Source: Actinokineospora bangkokensis
GTDB lineage: Bacteria > Actinomycetota > Actinomycetes > Mycobacteriales > Pseudonocardiaceae
Assembly (NCBI RefSeq): GCF_001940455.1
Contig: NZ_MKQR01000007.1
Coordinates: 333,378-397,377, forward strand
DNA length: 64,000 nucleotides
Reading direction: 5' to 3'
Part shown: piece after piece, positions 16,295 through 24,848 of the stretch
Position numbering within the stretch: position 1 is the stretch's first letter
How the letters are laid out: each line of letters starts with the position of its first letter
Notes under the pieces: generated by a model
The model's database searches: none
Seen by the model: the letters and a program-made list of their open reading frames with translations, nothing else
Told to the model about the DNA's origin: nothing
Translations under genes and position numbers: made by a program

Positions 16295-17254
16295 GTGGAC
16301 GCCCTCGCCGCCCTCCTCGACGGGCCCCGCGCCCAGGGGGCCTTCCTGCTGCGCTCGGTGATGCGCGCGCCGTGGTCGCTGCGGGTCGTGGACGAGGCCC
16401 CGCTGACCCTGGTCGCCGCCGTGGCGGGCGAGTCCTGGCTGGTCGTCGACAGCCAGCCGCCGCTGCGCCTGCGCGCGGGCGACGTCGCGGTGCTGCGCGG
16501 CCCGGAGCACTACACCGCCGCCGACGACCCGGCCACCGAGCCGCAGATCGTCATCGGCCCCGACCAGGCCTGCCGCGCGCCCGACAGCGGCCCCGGCGGC
16601 GACTACCGCGACCTGGGCGTGCGGACCTGGGGCAACGACCCGGACGGGGAGACGGTGCTGCTCACCGGCACCTACAACCTGCGCGGGGCGGTCAGCGAGC
16701 GGTTGCTCAGCGCGCTGCCGCCGCTGGTCGCGCTGTCGGACGCGCCGCTGATCCCGCTGCTGGCCGCCGAGGTCGGCAAGGACGAACCCGGCCAGGCCGC
16801 CGTCCTCGACCGGCTGCTGGACCTGCTGCTCACCACCACCCTGCGCTCCTGGTTCGCCCGGCCGGACGCGATGGCCCCGGCCTGGTACCGGGCGCACACC
16901 GACGAGGTCGTCGGCGCCGCGCTGCGGCTGATGCACACCGAACCGGCCCGGCCCTGGACGGTGGACGCGCTGGCCAGGGCGACCGGGGTGTCCCGGGCGG
17001 CGCTGGCCCGCCGGTTCACCCGGCTGGTGGGCGAGCCGCCGATGGCCTTCCTCACCGGGTGGCGCCTGGCCCTGGCCGCCGACCTGCTGCGCGAGCCCGG
17101 CGCCACCGTCGGCTCGGTGGCGGCCAAGGTCGGCTACGGCAGCGGGTTCGCGCTGAGCACGGCGTTCAAGCGGGTGCACGGCGTCAGCCCGGCCCACCAC
17201 CGCAAGCACGAGTTGGCCGTGCACGGCATCGAGCAGCAGGACGCGGTCGTCTGA
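16295..17254 (+). CDS. AraC-family transcriptional regulator (cupin type)
   Basis: A 319-residue cytoplasmic regulator. The N-terminal half is a cupin-like sensor (LRLRAGDVAVLRGPEHY, then a short loop and TYNLRGAV strand). The C-terminal 100 residues contain the two AraC helix-turn-helix units: WTVDALARATGVSRAALARRF and VGSVAAKVGYGSGFALSTAFKRVHGVSPAHHR, close to the family consensus. GTG at 16295 gives a compact N-terminus. It is divergent from the DUF1772 gene, an arrangement common for this subfamily, so local control of that gene is likely. Ligand unknown. Confidence 0.87.
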   Translation: MDALAALLDGPRAQGAFLLRSVMRAPWSLRVVDEAPLTLVAAVAGESWLVVDSQPPLRLRAGDVAVLRGPEHYTAADDPATEPQIVIGPDQACRAPDSGPGGDYRDLGVRTWGNDPDGETVLLTGTYNLRGAVSERLLSALPPLVALSDAPLIPLLAAEVGKDEPGQAAVLDRLLDLLLTTTLRSWFARPDAMAPAWYRAHTDEVVGAALRLMHTEPARPWTVDALARATGVSRAALARRFTRLVGEPPMAFLTGWRLALAADLLREPGATVGSVAAKVGYGSGFALSTAFKRVHGVSPAHHRKHELAVHGIEQQDAVV

Positions 17255-17268
17255 GCGGGCCGGGGCCC

Positions 17269-17700
17269 TCAGACGGCGAAGACCTGGTCGTCGTCGGCGA
17301 ACGCCTTGAACTCCAGGGCGTTGCCCGCCGGGTCGAGCAGGAACATCGTCCACTGCTCGCCAGGCTGACCCGCGAAGCGCACGTGGGGCTCGATGACGAA
17401 CCCGGTGCCCGCGGCCCGCACCCGCTCGGCCAGCTCGTGGAACCGCTCGACGGTGAGGATCAGCCCGAAGTGCGGCACCGGCACGTCGTGGCCGTCAACC
17501 GGGTTGTGCACCCGGGCCTGCCGCCCGGGCGCGAGGTGGGTGACGAACTGGTGCCCGTGCAGGTCCCAGTCCACCCACCGCTCGGCGCTGCGCCCCTGTG
17601 TCAGGCCGAGCACGCCGCCGTAGAAGGCGCGGGCGGCGTCGAGGTCGTCGACCGGGACGGCCAAGTGGAAGCGCGGGATGGGGGAGTCCAGGACGCTCAC
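17269..17700 (-). CDS. VOC-family (glyoxalase/dioxygenase fold) protein
   Basis: A 143-residue vicinal-oxygen-chelate protein. It shows the two beta-alpha-beta-beta-beta modules: IPRFHLAVPVDDLDAARAFYGGVLGL with H11 as a likely metal ligand, and HFGLILTVERFHELAERV followed by WTMFLLDPAGNALEFKAF, where the final E is a typical ligand. GTG at 17700 follows GGAGG. The gene is divergent from a GntR gene with a palindrome between them, so it is a probable target. The substrate cannot be told. Confidence 0.85.
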   Translation of the reverse strand: MSVLDSPIPRFHLAVPVDDLDAARAFYGGVLGLTQGRSAERWVDWDLHGHQFVTHLAPGRQARVHNPVDGHDVPVPHFGLILTVERFHELAERVRAAGTGFVIEPHVRFAGQPGEQWTMFLLDPAGNALEFKAFADDDQVFAV

Positions 17701-17725
17701 GGTGCCTCCGTTCGTGGGATGTCTG

Positions 17726-17737
17726 GATGTTAACATC
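17726..17737. promoter_or_regulatory. Probable GntR operator palindrome
   Basis: Perfect 12-bp palindrome GATGTTAACATC in the 62-base gap between the divergent VOC and GntR genes. Its core TGTTAACA fits the general GntR-family pattern yGT(N)xACr. It would let the regulator control both promoters. Confidence 0.6.
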
Positions 17738-17762
17738 ACGACAAGTGAGCGGGGAGGACGCG

Positions 17763-18419
17763 ATGACCAGCCACGAGGTCCGCCCGGCCCGGCGCCGGGG
17801 CCTGTCCGACGAGGTGGCCGACCGCATCCGCGACGGCATCCTCGGCGGCGCCTACCCGCCCGGCGCCGCCCTGCGCGAGGTCGAGCTGGCCGGGGTGTTG
17901 CAGGTCAGCCGCGGGCCGGTGCGCGAGGCCCTGCGCGCGCTGGAGGGCGAGGGGCTGGTGCACGTCACCTGGCACCGCGGCGCCACCGTCACCGCGCTGT
18001 CGGACCAGGACGTCGTCGAGCTGGACAGCCTGCGCGGCGCGCTGGAGGAGCTGGCCGTGCGCGCCGCCGCCGCCCGCGCCACCGAGGCCGACCTCGACGC
18101 CGTCGACCGCGCCGCGGCGGCCATGGCCCGCGCCGCCGACCCGCACGAGCTGGCGGCCCGCGACATCGCCTTCCACGACGCGGTGTTCGCCGCCGCCCAC
18201 CACGGGCGGTTGGCGGCGGCGTGGCGCGCGATCCGCAACCAGGTGCACCTGTTCCTGCTCACCCGCATCGCCCGCAGCGCCGACGACTACCTCACCGGCG
18301 TCCCGGCCGAGCACCGCGCCCTCGCCGCCGCCCTGCGCGCCCGCGACGCCGCCACCGCGCTGCCGCTGTTCGCCGCGCACCGCAAGCAGGCCTTCGACGT
18401 CCTCACCGCCGGGCGCTGA
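17763..18419 (+). CDS. GntR-family (FadR/FCD subgroup) transcriptional regulator
   Basis: A 218-residue regulator. The N-terminal winged helix reads LSDEVADRIRDGILGGAYPPGAALREVELAGVLQVSRGPVREALRALEGEGLV, the standard GntR consensus. The C-terminal helical FCD ligand-binding domain holds the metal-type residues D and H in ARDIAFHDAVFAAAHH and a further H in VPAEHRALAAAL. ATG at 17763 follows GGGGAGGA. It is divergent from the VOC gene and has a matching palindrome in the gap, suggesting control of itself and of VOC by an organic acid. Confidence 0.88.
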   Translation: MTSHEVRPARRRGLSDEVADRIRDGILGGAYPPGAALREVELAGVLQVSRGPVREALRALEGEGLVHVTWHRGATVTALSDQDVVELDSLRGALEELAVRAAAARATEADLDAVDRAAAAMARAADPHELAARDIAFHDAVFAAAHHGRLAAAWRAIRNQVHLFLLTRIARSADDYLTGVPAEHRALAAALRARDAATALPLFAAHRKQAFDVLTAGR

Positions 18420-18482
18420 CCCGCCCGGGGCGCCCGCGCCCGGCCGGGCTGCGACGATGGGCGCGAGACCCGGGAGGGCGCT

Positions 18483-20366
18483 GTGGACAGCGGGACGCAC
18501 GTGCGGTTGGCGAACCACGCCTGGTCGGTGGCCGAACTGCTGCGCGGCAGCTACCGCCAGCACGACTACGGCAAGGTCATCCTGCCCTTCACCGTCCTGC
18601 GCAGGCTGGAGTGCGTCCTGGCGGCACCGGCCGGGCGGCCCGCGTTCGCCAACGCCAGCACCCACACCCTCGCCTCGATCGCGGCGGACCCCGAGCCCGC
18701 CGAGCGGCTGCTGGAGTACCTGGCGGCCTTCTCGCCGCAGGCGCGGGAGGTGCTGGACAGCTACGAGTTCCCCCAGCAGGTGCGCAGGCTGGCCGCGGCG
18801 GGCCTGCTGCCGCAGGTCGCGGCCCGCTTCGCCGACCTGGACCTGCGGCAGGAGGTCGTCGGCAACCACCAGGTCGGCTACGTCTTCGAGGACCTGATCC
18901 GCCGCTTCGCCGAGCAGTCGAACGAGACCGCGGGGGAGCACTTCACCCCGCGCGAGGTCGTCGAGCTGATGGTGGACCTGCTCGTGGCCCCCGACCGGGA
19001 CGCGCTCGCCGTGCCGGGGGTCGTGCGCACCGTGTTCGACCCGGCGTGCGGCACCGGCGGCATGCTCAGCGCCGCCGCCGAGCGCATCACCCGGCTCAAC
19101 CCGGACGCGCGCGTGGCGGTGTCCGGGCAGGAGCTCAACGGCGAGTCCTGGGCGATCTGCCGCTCCGACCTGCTCATCACCGGCCGCGACCCGGGCGCGA
19201 TCGCCCTCGGCAACTGCTTCAGCCACGACGGGCACCCCGGCGCGACCTTCGACTACCTGCTGGCCAACCCGCCCTTCGGCGTGGAGTGGAAGGTGGTGCG
19301 CGAGGTCGTCGAGCGCGAGCACGCCGACCTGGGCCACGACGGCCGCTTCGGCGCCGGGCTGCCGCCGATCAACGACGGCTCGCTGCTGTTCCTGCAGCAC
19401 ATGCTGGCCAAGGCCAAGCCGGTGGCCGAGGGCGGCAGCCGGGTCGCGCTGGTGTTCAACGGCTCCCCGCTGTTCTCCGGCGGCGCGGACTCCGGCCCGT
19501 CCCGGATCCGGCGGTGGGTGCTGGAGAACGACTGGCTCGAAGGCGTCGTGGCGCTGCCGGACCAGCTGTTCTACAACACCGCGATCTCCACGTACCTGTG
19601 GGTGCTGAGCAACCGCAAGCCCGCGCGGCTGCGCGGCAAGGTGATCCTGCTGGACGCGCGCGACCAGTGGCAGCGGATGCGGAAGTCGTTGGGGGACAAG
19701 CGCAAGCAGATCAGCCCCGAGCAGGTCGCGGAGATCACCCGGCGTTACACCACCGCGGACGGGAACTCGGACGCGGTGAAGGTCCTGCGCACCGAGGACT
19801 TCGGCTACCGGCGCATCACCGTGGAACGCCCGCTGCGCCTGCGGTTCGAGGTCACCGAGGAGGCGCTGTCGGCGCTGGCGGCGGCCAAACCCGTCCAGCG
19901 CGCCACGGACGCGGCGGCCCTGGCGGACGCGCTGCGCCCGCTGCTGGGCGAGCGCTGGCCCGACAAGGCGACCGCGTGGGCGGCGGTGCGCGCCGCGGCC
20001 GACTCGGCGGGCGTGCCGTGGCCGACCACGGCCACCGCCGCCAAGGCCCTGCGCGACATCCTCGGCACCCGCGACCCCGATGGCGAGCCCCAGCGCGCCA
20101 AGGGGACCCCCGAACCCGACCCCGACCTGCGCGACCAGGAGAACGTCCCGCTCACCGAGGACCCCGAGGACTTCCTCCGCCGCGAAGTCCACCCGCACGC
20201 CCCGGACGCCTGGATCGACCCCGCCAAGACCCGGATCGGCTACGAGATCCCCTTCACCCGCCACTTCCACGTCGAACGCCCGCTGCGCCCCCTCGCCGAG
20301 ATCGACGCCGAGATCCGCGCGCTGGACGCCGAGATCCGCGCCCTCCTCGCCAAGGTCATCGACTGA
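18483..20366 (+). CDS. Solitary type I N6-adenine DNA methyltransferase (HsdM-like)
   Basis: A 627-residue SAM-dependent DNA methyltransferase of the type I restriction-modification M-subunit family. The N-terminal HsdM_N-like helical domain includes LRGSYRQHDYGKVILPFTVLRRLE; the catalytic domain has motif I DPACGTGGM (D186) and motif IV NPPFGVEW (N262). The C-terminal third is charged, with EIDAEIRALDAEIRALLAKVID, a coiled coil that usually contacts a specificity subunit. GTG at 18483 follows GGGAGGG. Neither an HsdS specificity gene nor an HsdR nuclease gene is adjacent: the next gene is a lipase-like SGNH hydrolase. It may be a solitary methylase, a remnant, or work with a distant HsdS. 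Confidence 0.85.
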   Translation: MDSGTHVRLANHAWSVAELLRGSYRQHDYGKVILPFTVLRRLECVLAAPAGRPAFANASTHTLASIAADPEPAERLLEYLAAFSPQAREVLDSYEFPQQVRRLAAAGLLPQVAARFADLDLRQEVVGNHQVGYVFEDLIRRFAEQSNETAGEHFTPREVVELMVDLLVAPDRDALAVPGVVRTVFDPACGTGGMLSAAAERITRLNPDARVAVSGQELNGESWAICRSDLLITGRDPGAIALGNCFSHDGHPGATFDYLLANPPFGVEWKVVREVVEREHADLGHDGRFGAGLPPINDGSLLFLQHMLAKAKPVAEGGSRVALVFNGSPLFSGGADSGPSRIRRWVLENDWLEGVVALPDQLFYNTAISTYLWVLSNRKPARLRGKVILLDARDQWQRMRKSLGDKRKQISPEQVAEITRRYTTADGNSDAVKVLRTEDFGYRRITVERPLRLRFEVTEEALSALAAAKPVQRATDAAALADALRPLLGERWPDKATAWAAVRAAADSAGVPWPTTATAAKALRDILGTRDPDGEPQRAKGTPEPDPDLRDQENVPLTEDPEDFLRREVHPHAPDAWIDPAKTRIGYEIPFTRHFHVERPLRPLAEIDAEIRALDAEIRALLAKVID

Positions 20367-20559
20367 CCGCGCAACACCCCGAGCGGGTGCCCCAGTAGTG
20401 CCGGCCACGCTTCTGTTCCGGGCATCCCGGGCGGTCCACGAGTGGCGGCGGCGAGCCCGGACTGGGGGAGGGCCTCCCGCCGACTGCGGCGCAGCGCGGA
20501 CCGGTCGGCCCTGTCCGACCCGAGCGCCCGCCGAAGCAGCCTGCTGAACCGGCGTGCCA

Positions 20560-20607
20560 CACCCCTCACCAGCCCCGATCGTCGTCGACCGGAGGTGGTG
20601 AGGGGTG
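20560..20607. terminator. Inverted repeat between hsdM-like and SGNH genes
   Basis: Perfect 12-bp arms CACCCCTCACCA and TGGTGAGGGGTG separated by 24 bases, in the convergent gap between the methyltransferase and SGNH hydrolase genes. Likely a bidirectional terminator, though the loop is long. Confidence 0.5.
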
Positions 20608-20623
20608 GTCGAAGCCCGTCGGG

Positions 20624-21916
20624 TCAGGCGGGCGTGCCCCACCGCTGGGTCGCGGACCCGGTGCAGGTGGACAGGAACAGCTGTCCCGTGCCGCCGTCGG
20701 CGGGGGCGGTGAGGCAGAGCCCGCTCTGCGGGTTGCGCAGGCCGTCCGCCCCGTTCCTGGTCCAGCGCTGGGTCCGTGCGCCGCTGCACGGGTCCATCTC
20801 GACCAGGGTGCCGTTCGCCGCGGGGACGGCGGTCACGGTGACGCAGCTCTTGACCGCGCGCAGGGAGCCGCCGCTGGCCGGTGTCCACGCCCACTTCTGG
20901 GCGGCGATGTCCGAGCACGGGTAGACCCGGACCGGGGTGCCCGGATCGGAGGACCCGCCCTTGACGCTGAGGCACTTGCCGTCGAAGCCGGAGGTGGCCG
21001 ACCCGTAGGCGGTGAGCCCGAGCGTGACCAGCGTGGACTTGACCAGCTGCGCCGCCCTCCCCATGCCCTCCTCCGTCGGGTGCCACTTGCCGCTCGGGGC
21101 GGAGTAGTCGAAGATCCACGAGTCGGCGGCGCACACGTCGTGGCGGTCGGTGGCGGTGCTCTCCGCCTCCATGTCGATCACCGTCGTCCCGGTGGACTCC
21201 CGGGCCGCTTCCCGGATCTTCTTGTTGACCTCTGTCCCCGCCGCCGAGATGGTCGACCACTGGGCCGAGGTGAGGGGCACGTTCGCGCACAGGTGGGTGC
21301 TGTCCAGCGGTGTGATGCTGCCGAAGTCGGGGAGGATCTTGAAGTAGGTGAACAGCAGGACCCGCACGTCGGCACCCGCCCTGGAGCGGATCTCCGCGAT
21401 GACGTTCTTGATGTTGCCCTTCATGGCGTCGTAGTTGCCGGACGGGTTCTTCGAGCACGCGGGGATGTTGTCGGGGGTGTTGGTGTTGCGCGCGGTGCAC
21501 TGGGCGTCCTGGATCAGGCTGCCGACGTAGCCGACGTCGTTGCCGCCGATGGTCAGCGTCACCAGCTTGGTCCCGCTCTGGACGGCGTTGATCTGCGCCG
21601 GTTGGCCGTGCTGGCCGGTGACCAGGACGTTGTTCGTCGTCGCGCTGCTGCAACTGACGTCGGTGAGGTTGGCGCCCAGGTCGCGGCCGAGCTGGTTGGC
21701 GTAGTTGTCGTTGGACCGCTCGCAGTCGGACGCGGCGGTCCCGGCCTGGGTCGGCTTGATGCCGGGCCCCGCCGCGAAGGAGCTGCCCAGGGCCACGAAG
21801 GGCAGCCCGGCGGGATCGGCAACCGTGTCCGCCACCGCCTGCCCGGCGCCCGCGGTGGCGAGGGCCACCAGTCCTGCGACCAGCGCGGCGAGCCGTTTCC
21901 CGTTGCGGGATCTCAT
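20624..21916 (-). CDS. Secreted SGNH hydrolase with C-terminal ricin-B lectin domain
   Basis: A 430-residue exported esterase/lipase. Residues 1-30 are a Sec signal peptide (basic start, hydrophobic core, AVADT cleavage region). The catalytic domain begins VALGSSFAAGPG with S46 as likely nucleophile in a GSS variant of the GDSL block, then TLTIGGNDVGY (block III) and GKWHPTEEG with the catalytic histidine (block V). Several cysteines suggest disulfides. From about residue 300 there is a ricin-B beta-trefoil with repeated QKWAW, QRWTR and QRWGT motifs, which normally binds carbohydrate. Lying next to the cellobiose operon, it may act on plant polymer esters, but that is only inference. Confidence 0.85.
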   Translation of the reverse strand: MRSRNGKRLAALVAGLVALATAGAGQAVADTVADPAGLPFVALGSSFAAGPGIKPTQAGTAASDCERSNDNYANQLGRDLGANLTDVSCSSATTNNVLVTGQHGQPAQINAVQSGTKLVTLTIGGNDVGYVGSLIQDAQCTARNTNTPDNIPACSKNPSGNYDAMKGNIKNVIAEIRSRAGADVRVLLFTYFKILPDFGSITPLDSTHLCANVPLTSAQWSTISAAGTEVNKKIREAARESTGTTVIDMEAESTATDRHDVCAADSWIFDYSAPSGKWHPTEEGMGRAAQLVKSTLVTLGLTAYGSATSGFDGKCLSVKGGSSDPGTPVRVYPCSDIAAQKWAWTPASGGSLRAVKSCVTVTAVPAANGTLVEMDPCSGARTQRWTRNGADGLRNPQSGLCLTAPADGGTGQLFLSTCTGSATQRWGTPA

Positions 21917-21934
21917 GGTGTTCCTCGGGGTGTC

Positions 21935-21966
21935 GGTGTTGTCGTGGTGCGGTGTTGTCGTGGTGC
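21935..21966. repeat. Tandem 16-bp repeat upstream of the SGNH gene
   Basis: Two exact copies of GGTGTTGTCGTGGTGC, followed by a partial third (GGTG), 19 bases upstream of the SGNH hydrolase start. It lies in its leader or promoter region. It may be a repeated regulator half-site or a simple duplication. Confidence 0.7.
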
Positions 21967-22401
21967 GGTGCGGGTCGGGGGGCCCGGCGGCCGGGAAAGC
22001 GTAGGACCCGGCAGGCGCACGATTCCAGGACCGAATCGGGAAATGGGAACCGCATACCCTTCGGCAGCTTCACTCGGCGACGAATTGTCCGATTCAATTC
22101 CCCGGAGCACGTCGACGACCTGCGGAAACGAAGATTACCAGCGTGCGCCAGCAATGCAACCGGGTCGATCCGACCATTGACAACGGCGTCGAACTTGTCC
22201 ACCGCGCGGGGTTTTCGGGCAAGAATCCAGTCCATTTGGCCACGGCGGGCGATCGAGGAAAAGCGGATCGACAGTGGTTGTGGGGGGTGGGGGCGCGATC
22301 GACACCGACCGCGCCGACGCAGGCTGGCTCGGCTCCCTCCCGTGACCCGGCGCGCTCGGCCCCGCCTGTGTCGGAGGTCGGTTCCTGGCGTGCCGCCACT
22401 T
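21967..22401. other. Intergenic region without a gene
   Basis: About 435 bases between the SGNH hydrolase and the ceb operon. It is visibly less GC-rich than its flanks near 22020-22260, with AATTC and AACCGA patches, and presumably holds the SGNH promoter. The short frames on both strands have no sensible start or family signature. Confidence 0.6.
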
Positions 22402-22415
22402 TGGGAGCGCTCTCA
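22402..22415. promoter_or_regulatory. CebR box, imperfect
   Basis: TGGGAGCGCTCTCA, one mismatch from the CebR operator TGGGAGCGCTCCCA known from Streptomyces. It lies 174 bases upstream of the cebE start and 107 bases before the perfect box, so it could support looping or a second promoter. Confidence 0.7.
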
Positions 22416-22508
22416 CCCGCGCGGAGGGGATTGGCGCAGGTAGGCATGGCGCTGAGCAGGTGATGCTTGACGAGCGCGCGTGTGCTGGACCACACTTCAC
22501 CCGTCCTT

Positions 22509-22526
22509 ATTGGGAGCGCTCCCAAT
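22509..22526. promoter_or_regulatory. CebR box, perfect
   Basis: Perfect 18-bp palindrome ATTGGGAGCGCTCCCAAT containing the exact CebR operator. It ends 49 bases before the cebE start, where repressor binding would block transcription; release by cellobiose or cello-oligosaccharides is the known behaviour of the family. Confidence 0.88.
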
Positions 22527-22575
22527 TTCCAGACGCCGGGGTCGTGGTGGCCCGGGTGGTACCCGAGGGGTCGAT

Positions 22576-23862
22576 GTGCGCCAACGAATGTGCAGAGCCG
22601 TGGCTCTGGCAGCCGCCATCGCGGTGGTGGGGGGAGGGCTGGCCGCCTGCGGTGGGGGCCAGGAGCAGGCGAGCGGGGGGAAGGTCGAGCTGAGCATCGG
22701 GACGTTCACCGAGTTCGGCTACGAGGAGCTGCTGGCCGAGTACCAGCGGCTGCACCCCGGGATCACGGTCAAGCACAACAAGACCGGGCAGGGCGGGCCC
22801 TACCACCAGCAGCTGTTCACCAAGCTCGGGGCGAACAAGGGCCTGGAGGACGTGGTGGCGGTCGAGGAGGGCTACCTCTCCGACGTGCTGGCCAAGTCGA
22901 ACCTGTTCAACAACCTGGAGGAGATCGGCCCGGAGGACGTCACCGCCGCGCGGTGGCTGGACTGGAAGTACCAGGCGGGCAAGGACAAGAAGGGCGCGCT
23001 GATCGGCTACGGGACCGACGTCGGGCCGCTGGCCATGTGCTACCGCAAGGACCTGTTCGAGGCCGCGGGGCTACCCAGCGACCCCGAGGCGGTCAAGCCG
23101 CTGTTCGCCAGCTGGGACGCCTACTTCGCCGCCGGTGACGAGTACGTGCGCAAGACCGGCAAGGCGTGGTTCGACTCCGACGCGCAGATCTTCAACGCCA
23201 TGCACAACCAGCTGCCCACCGGGTTCTTCACCCCCGACGACACCCTCGCCATCGAGTCCAACGCCGCGATCCGGCAGAACTGGAACACCGTCACCGCCGC
23301 GGGCGCGCGCGGGCAGACGGCCAAGCTCACCGCCTTCTCCAACGAGTGGAACTCCGGGTTCAAGTCCGCGGCCTTCGCCACCAAGACCTGCCCGTCGTGG
23401 ATGCTCGGGGTGGTCAAGGCGCAGGCCGGGCCGGAGAACGCGGGCAAGTGGGCGGTCACCGCGGCGTTCCCCGGTGGCGGCGGCAACTGGGGCGGGTCGT
23501 ACCTGACCGTGCCCAAGCAGAGCAAGCACCCCAGGGAGGCCGCCGAGCTCGCCGCCTGGCTGACCGCCCCCGAGCAGCAGATCAAGGCGTTCCTCAAGAC
23601 CGGCAACTTCCCCAGCCAGGTCGCGGCGCTGGAGTCCCCGCAGCTGCTCGACACCACCGACGCCTACTTCGGCGGGATCAAGTCCGGGCAGCTGTTCGCC
23701 GAGCAGGCCCGCAAGGTCGCCAAGCCGCAGTACAAGGGCCCCGGCGACGGGCGCATCCAGGAGACCGTCACCAGCACCGCCCTGCAGGCCGTGGAGCAGG
23801 GCGCCACCCCCGACGAGGGGTGGCAGCGGGTGGTCGACGGCGCCGAGAAGATCGCCCGGTAG
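22576..23862 (+). CDS. cebE: Cellobiose ABC transporter substrate-binding lipoprotein
   Basis: A 428-residue extracellular sugar-binding lipoprotein (family 1 solute-binding). From the GTG at 22576 the signal peptide runs MRQRMCRAVALAAAIAVV with lipobox LAAC (lipidated C25). Characteristic parts are IGTFTEFGYEELLAEYQRLHPGI, EEGYLSDVLAKSNLFNNL, CYRKDLFEAAGLP and WMLGVVKAQAG. This start is chosen because GAGGGG lies five bases upstream and earlier in-frame starts would bury the signal peptide and run across the operator. The gene heads the ceb operon behind two CebR boxes and is two bases from cebF. Confidence 0.87.
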   Translation: MRQRMCRAVALAAAIAVVGGGLAACGGGQEQASGGKVELSIGTFTEFGYEELLAEYQRLHPGITVKHNKTGQGGPYHQQLFTKLGANKGLEDVVAVEEGYLSDVLAKSNLFNNLEEIGPEDVTAARWLDWKYQAGKDKKGALIGYGTDVGPLAMCYRKDLFEAAGLPSDPEAVKPLFASWDAYFAAGDEYVRKTGKAWFDSDAQIFNAMHNQLPTGFFTPDDTLAIESNAAIRQNWNTVTAAGARGQTAKLTAFSNEWNSGFKSAAFATKTCPSWMLGVVKAQAGPENAGKWAVTAAFPGGGGNWGGSYLTVPKQSKHPREAAELAAWLTAPEQQIKAFLKTGNFPSQVAALESPQLLDTTDAYFGGIKSGQLFAEQARKVAKPQYKGPGDGRIQETVTSTALQAVEQGATPDEGWQRVVDGAEKIAR

Positions 23863-23864
23863 CC

Positions 23865-24848
23865 GTGGTCAGCACCCGGCAGTCCCCGGCTCCCGCCCCC
23901 GCGCGGGAGCCGGGGCCCGCGCCCCGCCCGGCCTGGCGGGACCGGTTGACCCGCTGGGACGTCAAGGCCTCCCCGTACCTCTACATCGCCCCGTTCTTCG
24001 TCGTCTTCGCCGTGGTGGGGCTGTTCCCGCTGCTCTACACCGGCTACCTGTCGCTGTTCGACCGGGACCTGCTCGACGACAGCCCGACGTTCGTGGGCCT
24101 GGGCAACTACGCCGACCTGCTCGCCGACGCGCAGTTCTGGAACGCGCTGGTGAACACCCTCAGCATCTTCCTGCTCTCCACCGTCCCGCAGATCACCGTC
24201 GCCGTCGGGCTCGCCGCGCTGCTCAACACCCGGCTTCGGCTGCCGACGGCGTGGCGGGTCAGCGTGCTGCTGCCGTACGTGGCGAGCCTGGTCGCGCTCG
24301 GGATCATCTTCGCGAACCTGTTCGGCCCGCAGTACGGGCTGGTCAACGGCGTGCTGGAGACGCTGGGCCTGGACCGGGTGGACTGGCAGGCCGACCGGTT
24401 CTCCAGCCACGTCGCCATCGCCGTGATGGTGAACTGGCGGTGGACCGGCTACAACGCCCTGATCGTGCTCGCCGCGATGCAGGCCATCCCCAAGGACCTG
24501 CACGAGGCGGCCACCGTCGACGGCGCCGGGCCGCTGCGCCGGTTCACCTCGATCACCCTGCCGCTGCTGCGCCCGACGCTGATCTTCGTGGTGATCACCT
24601 CGACGATCGGCGGGTTGCAGGTGTTCACCGAGCCCAAGCTGTTCGACGCCATGCCGGGGTCGAACAACGGCGGTGCGGTGAACCAGTTCCAGACCGTGAC
24701 GCTCTACATGTACCAGTCGGCGTTCGAGACCCAGCACCTCGGCTACGCCTCGGCGATCGCGTGGGTGCTCTTCCTCGTCGTCATCGTGATCGCGCTGGTC
24801 AACTTCCTGCTCACGCGCAGGATCGCGGGCACCGGGGGTGAGCGGTGA
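23865..24848 (+). CDS. cebF: Cellobiose ABC transporter permease
   Basis: A 327-residue MalF-type inner-membrane permease. It has a soluble Pro/Ala-rich N-terminus, about six membrane segments, and the EAA loop EAATVDGAGPLRRFTSITLPLLRPTLIF, which docks on the shared ATPase. No ATPase gene is in the operon; in Streptomyces the Ceb permeases use MsiK encoded elsewhere, and the same is likely here. GTG at 23865 lies two bases after the cebE stop, and the end overlaps cebG by four bases. Confidence 0.87.
   Translation: MVSTRQSPAPAPAREPGPAPRPAWRDRLTRWDVKASPYLYIAPFFVVFAVVGLFPLLYTGYLSLFDRDLLDDSPTFVGLGNYADLLADAQFWNALVNTLSIFLLSTVPQITVAVGLAALLNTRLRLPTAWRVSVLLPYVASLVALGIIFANLFGPQYGLVNGVLETLGLDRVDWQADRFSSHVAIAVMVNWRWTGYNALIVLAAMQAIPKDLHEAATVDGAGPLRRFTSITLPLLRPTLIFVVITSTIGGLQVFTEPKLFDAMPGSNNGGAVNQFQTVTLYMYQSAFETQHLGYASAIAWVLFLVVIVIALVNFLLTRRIAGTGGER

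Noticed and set aside
18483-20366. A complete type I restriction-modification system
   Set aside because: Only the M subunit is found; no HsdS or HsdR is adjacent.
17736-22235. A very long open frame on the minus strand opposite GntR, HsdM and the SGNH gene region
   Set aside because: It is the antisense shadow of GC-rich genes whose frames carry real motifs; its translation is low-complexity and lacks any family signature.
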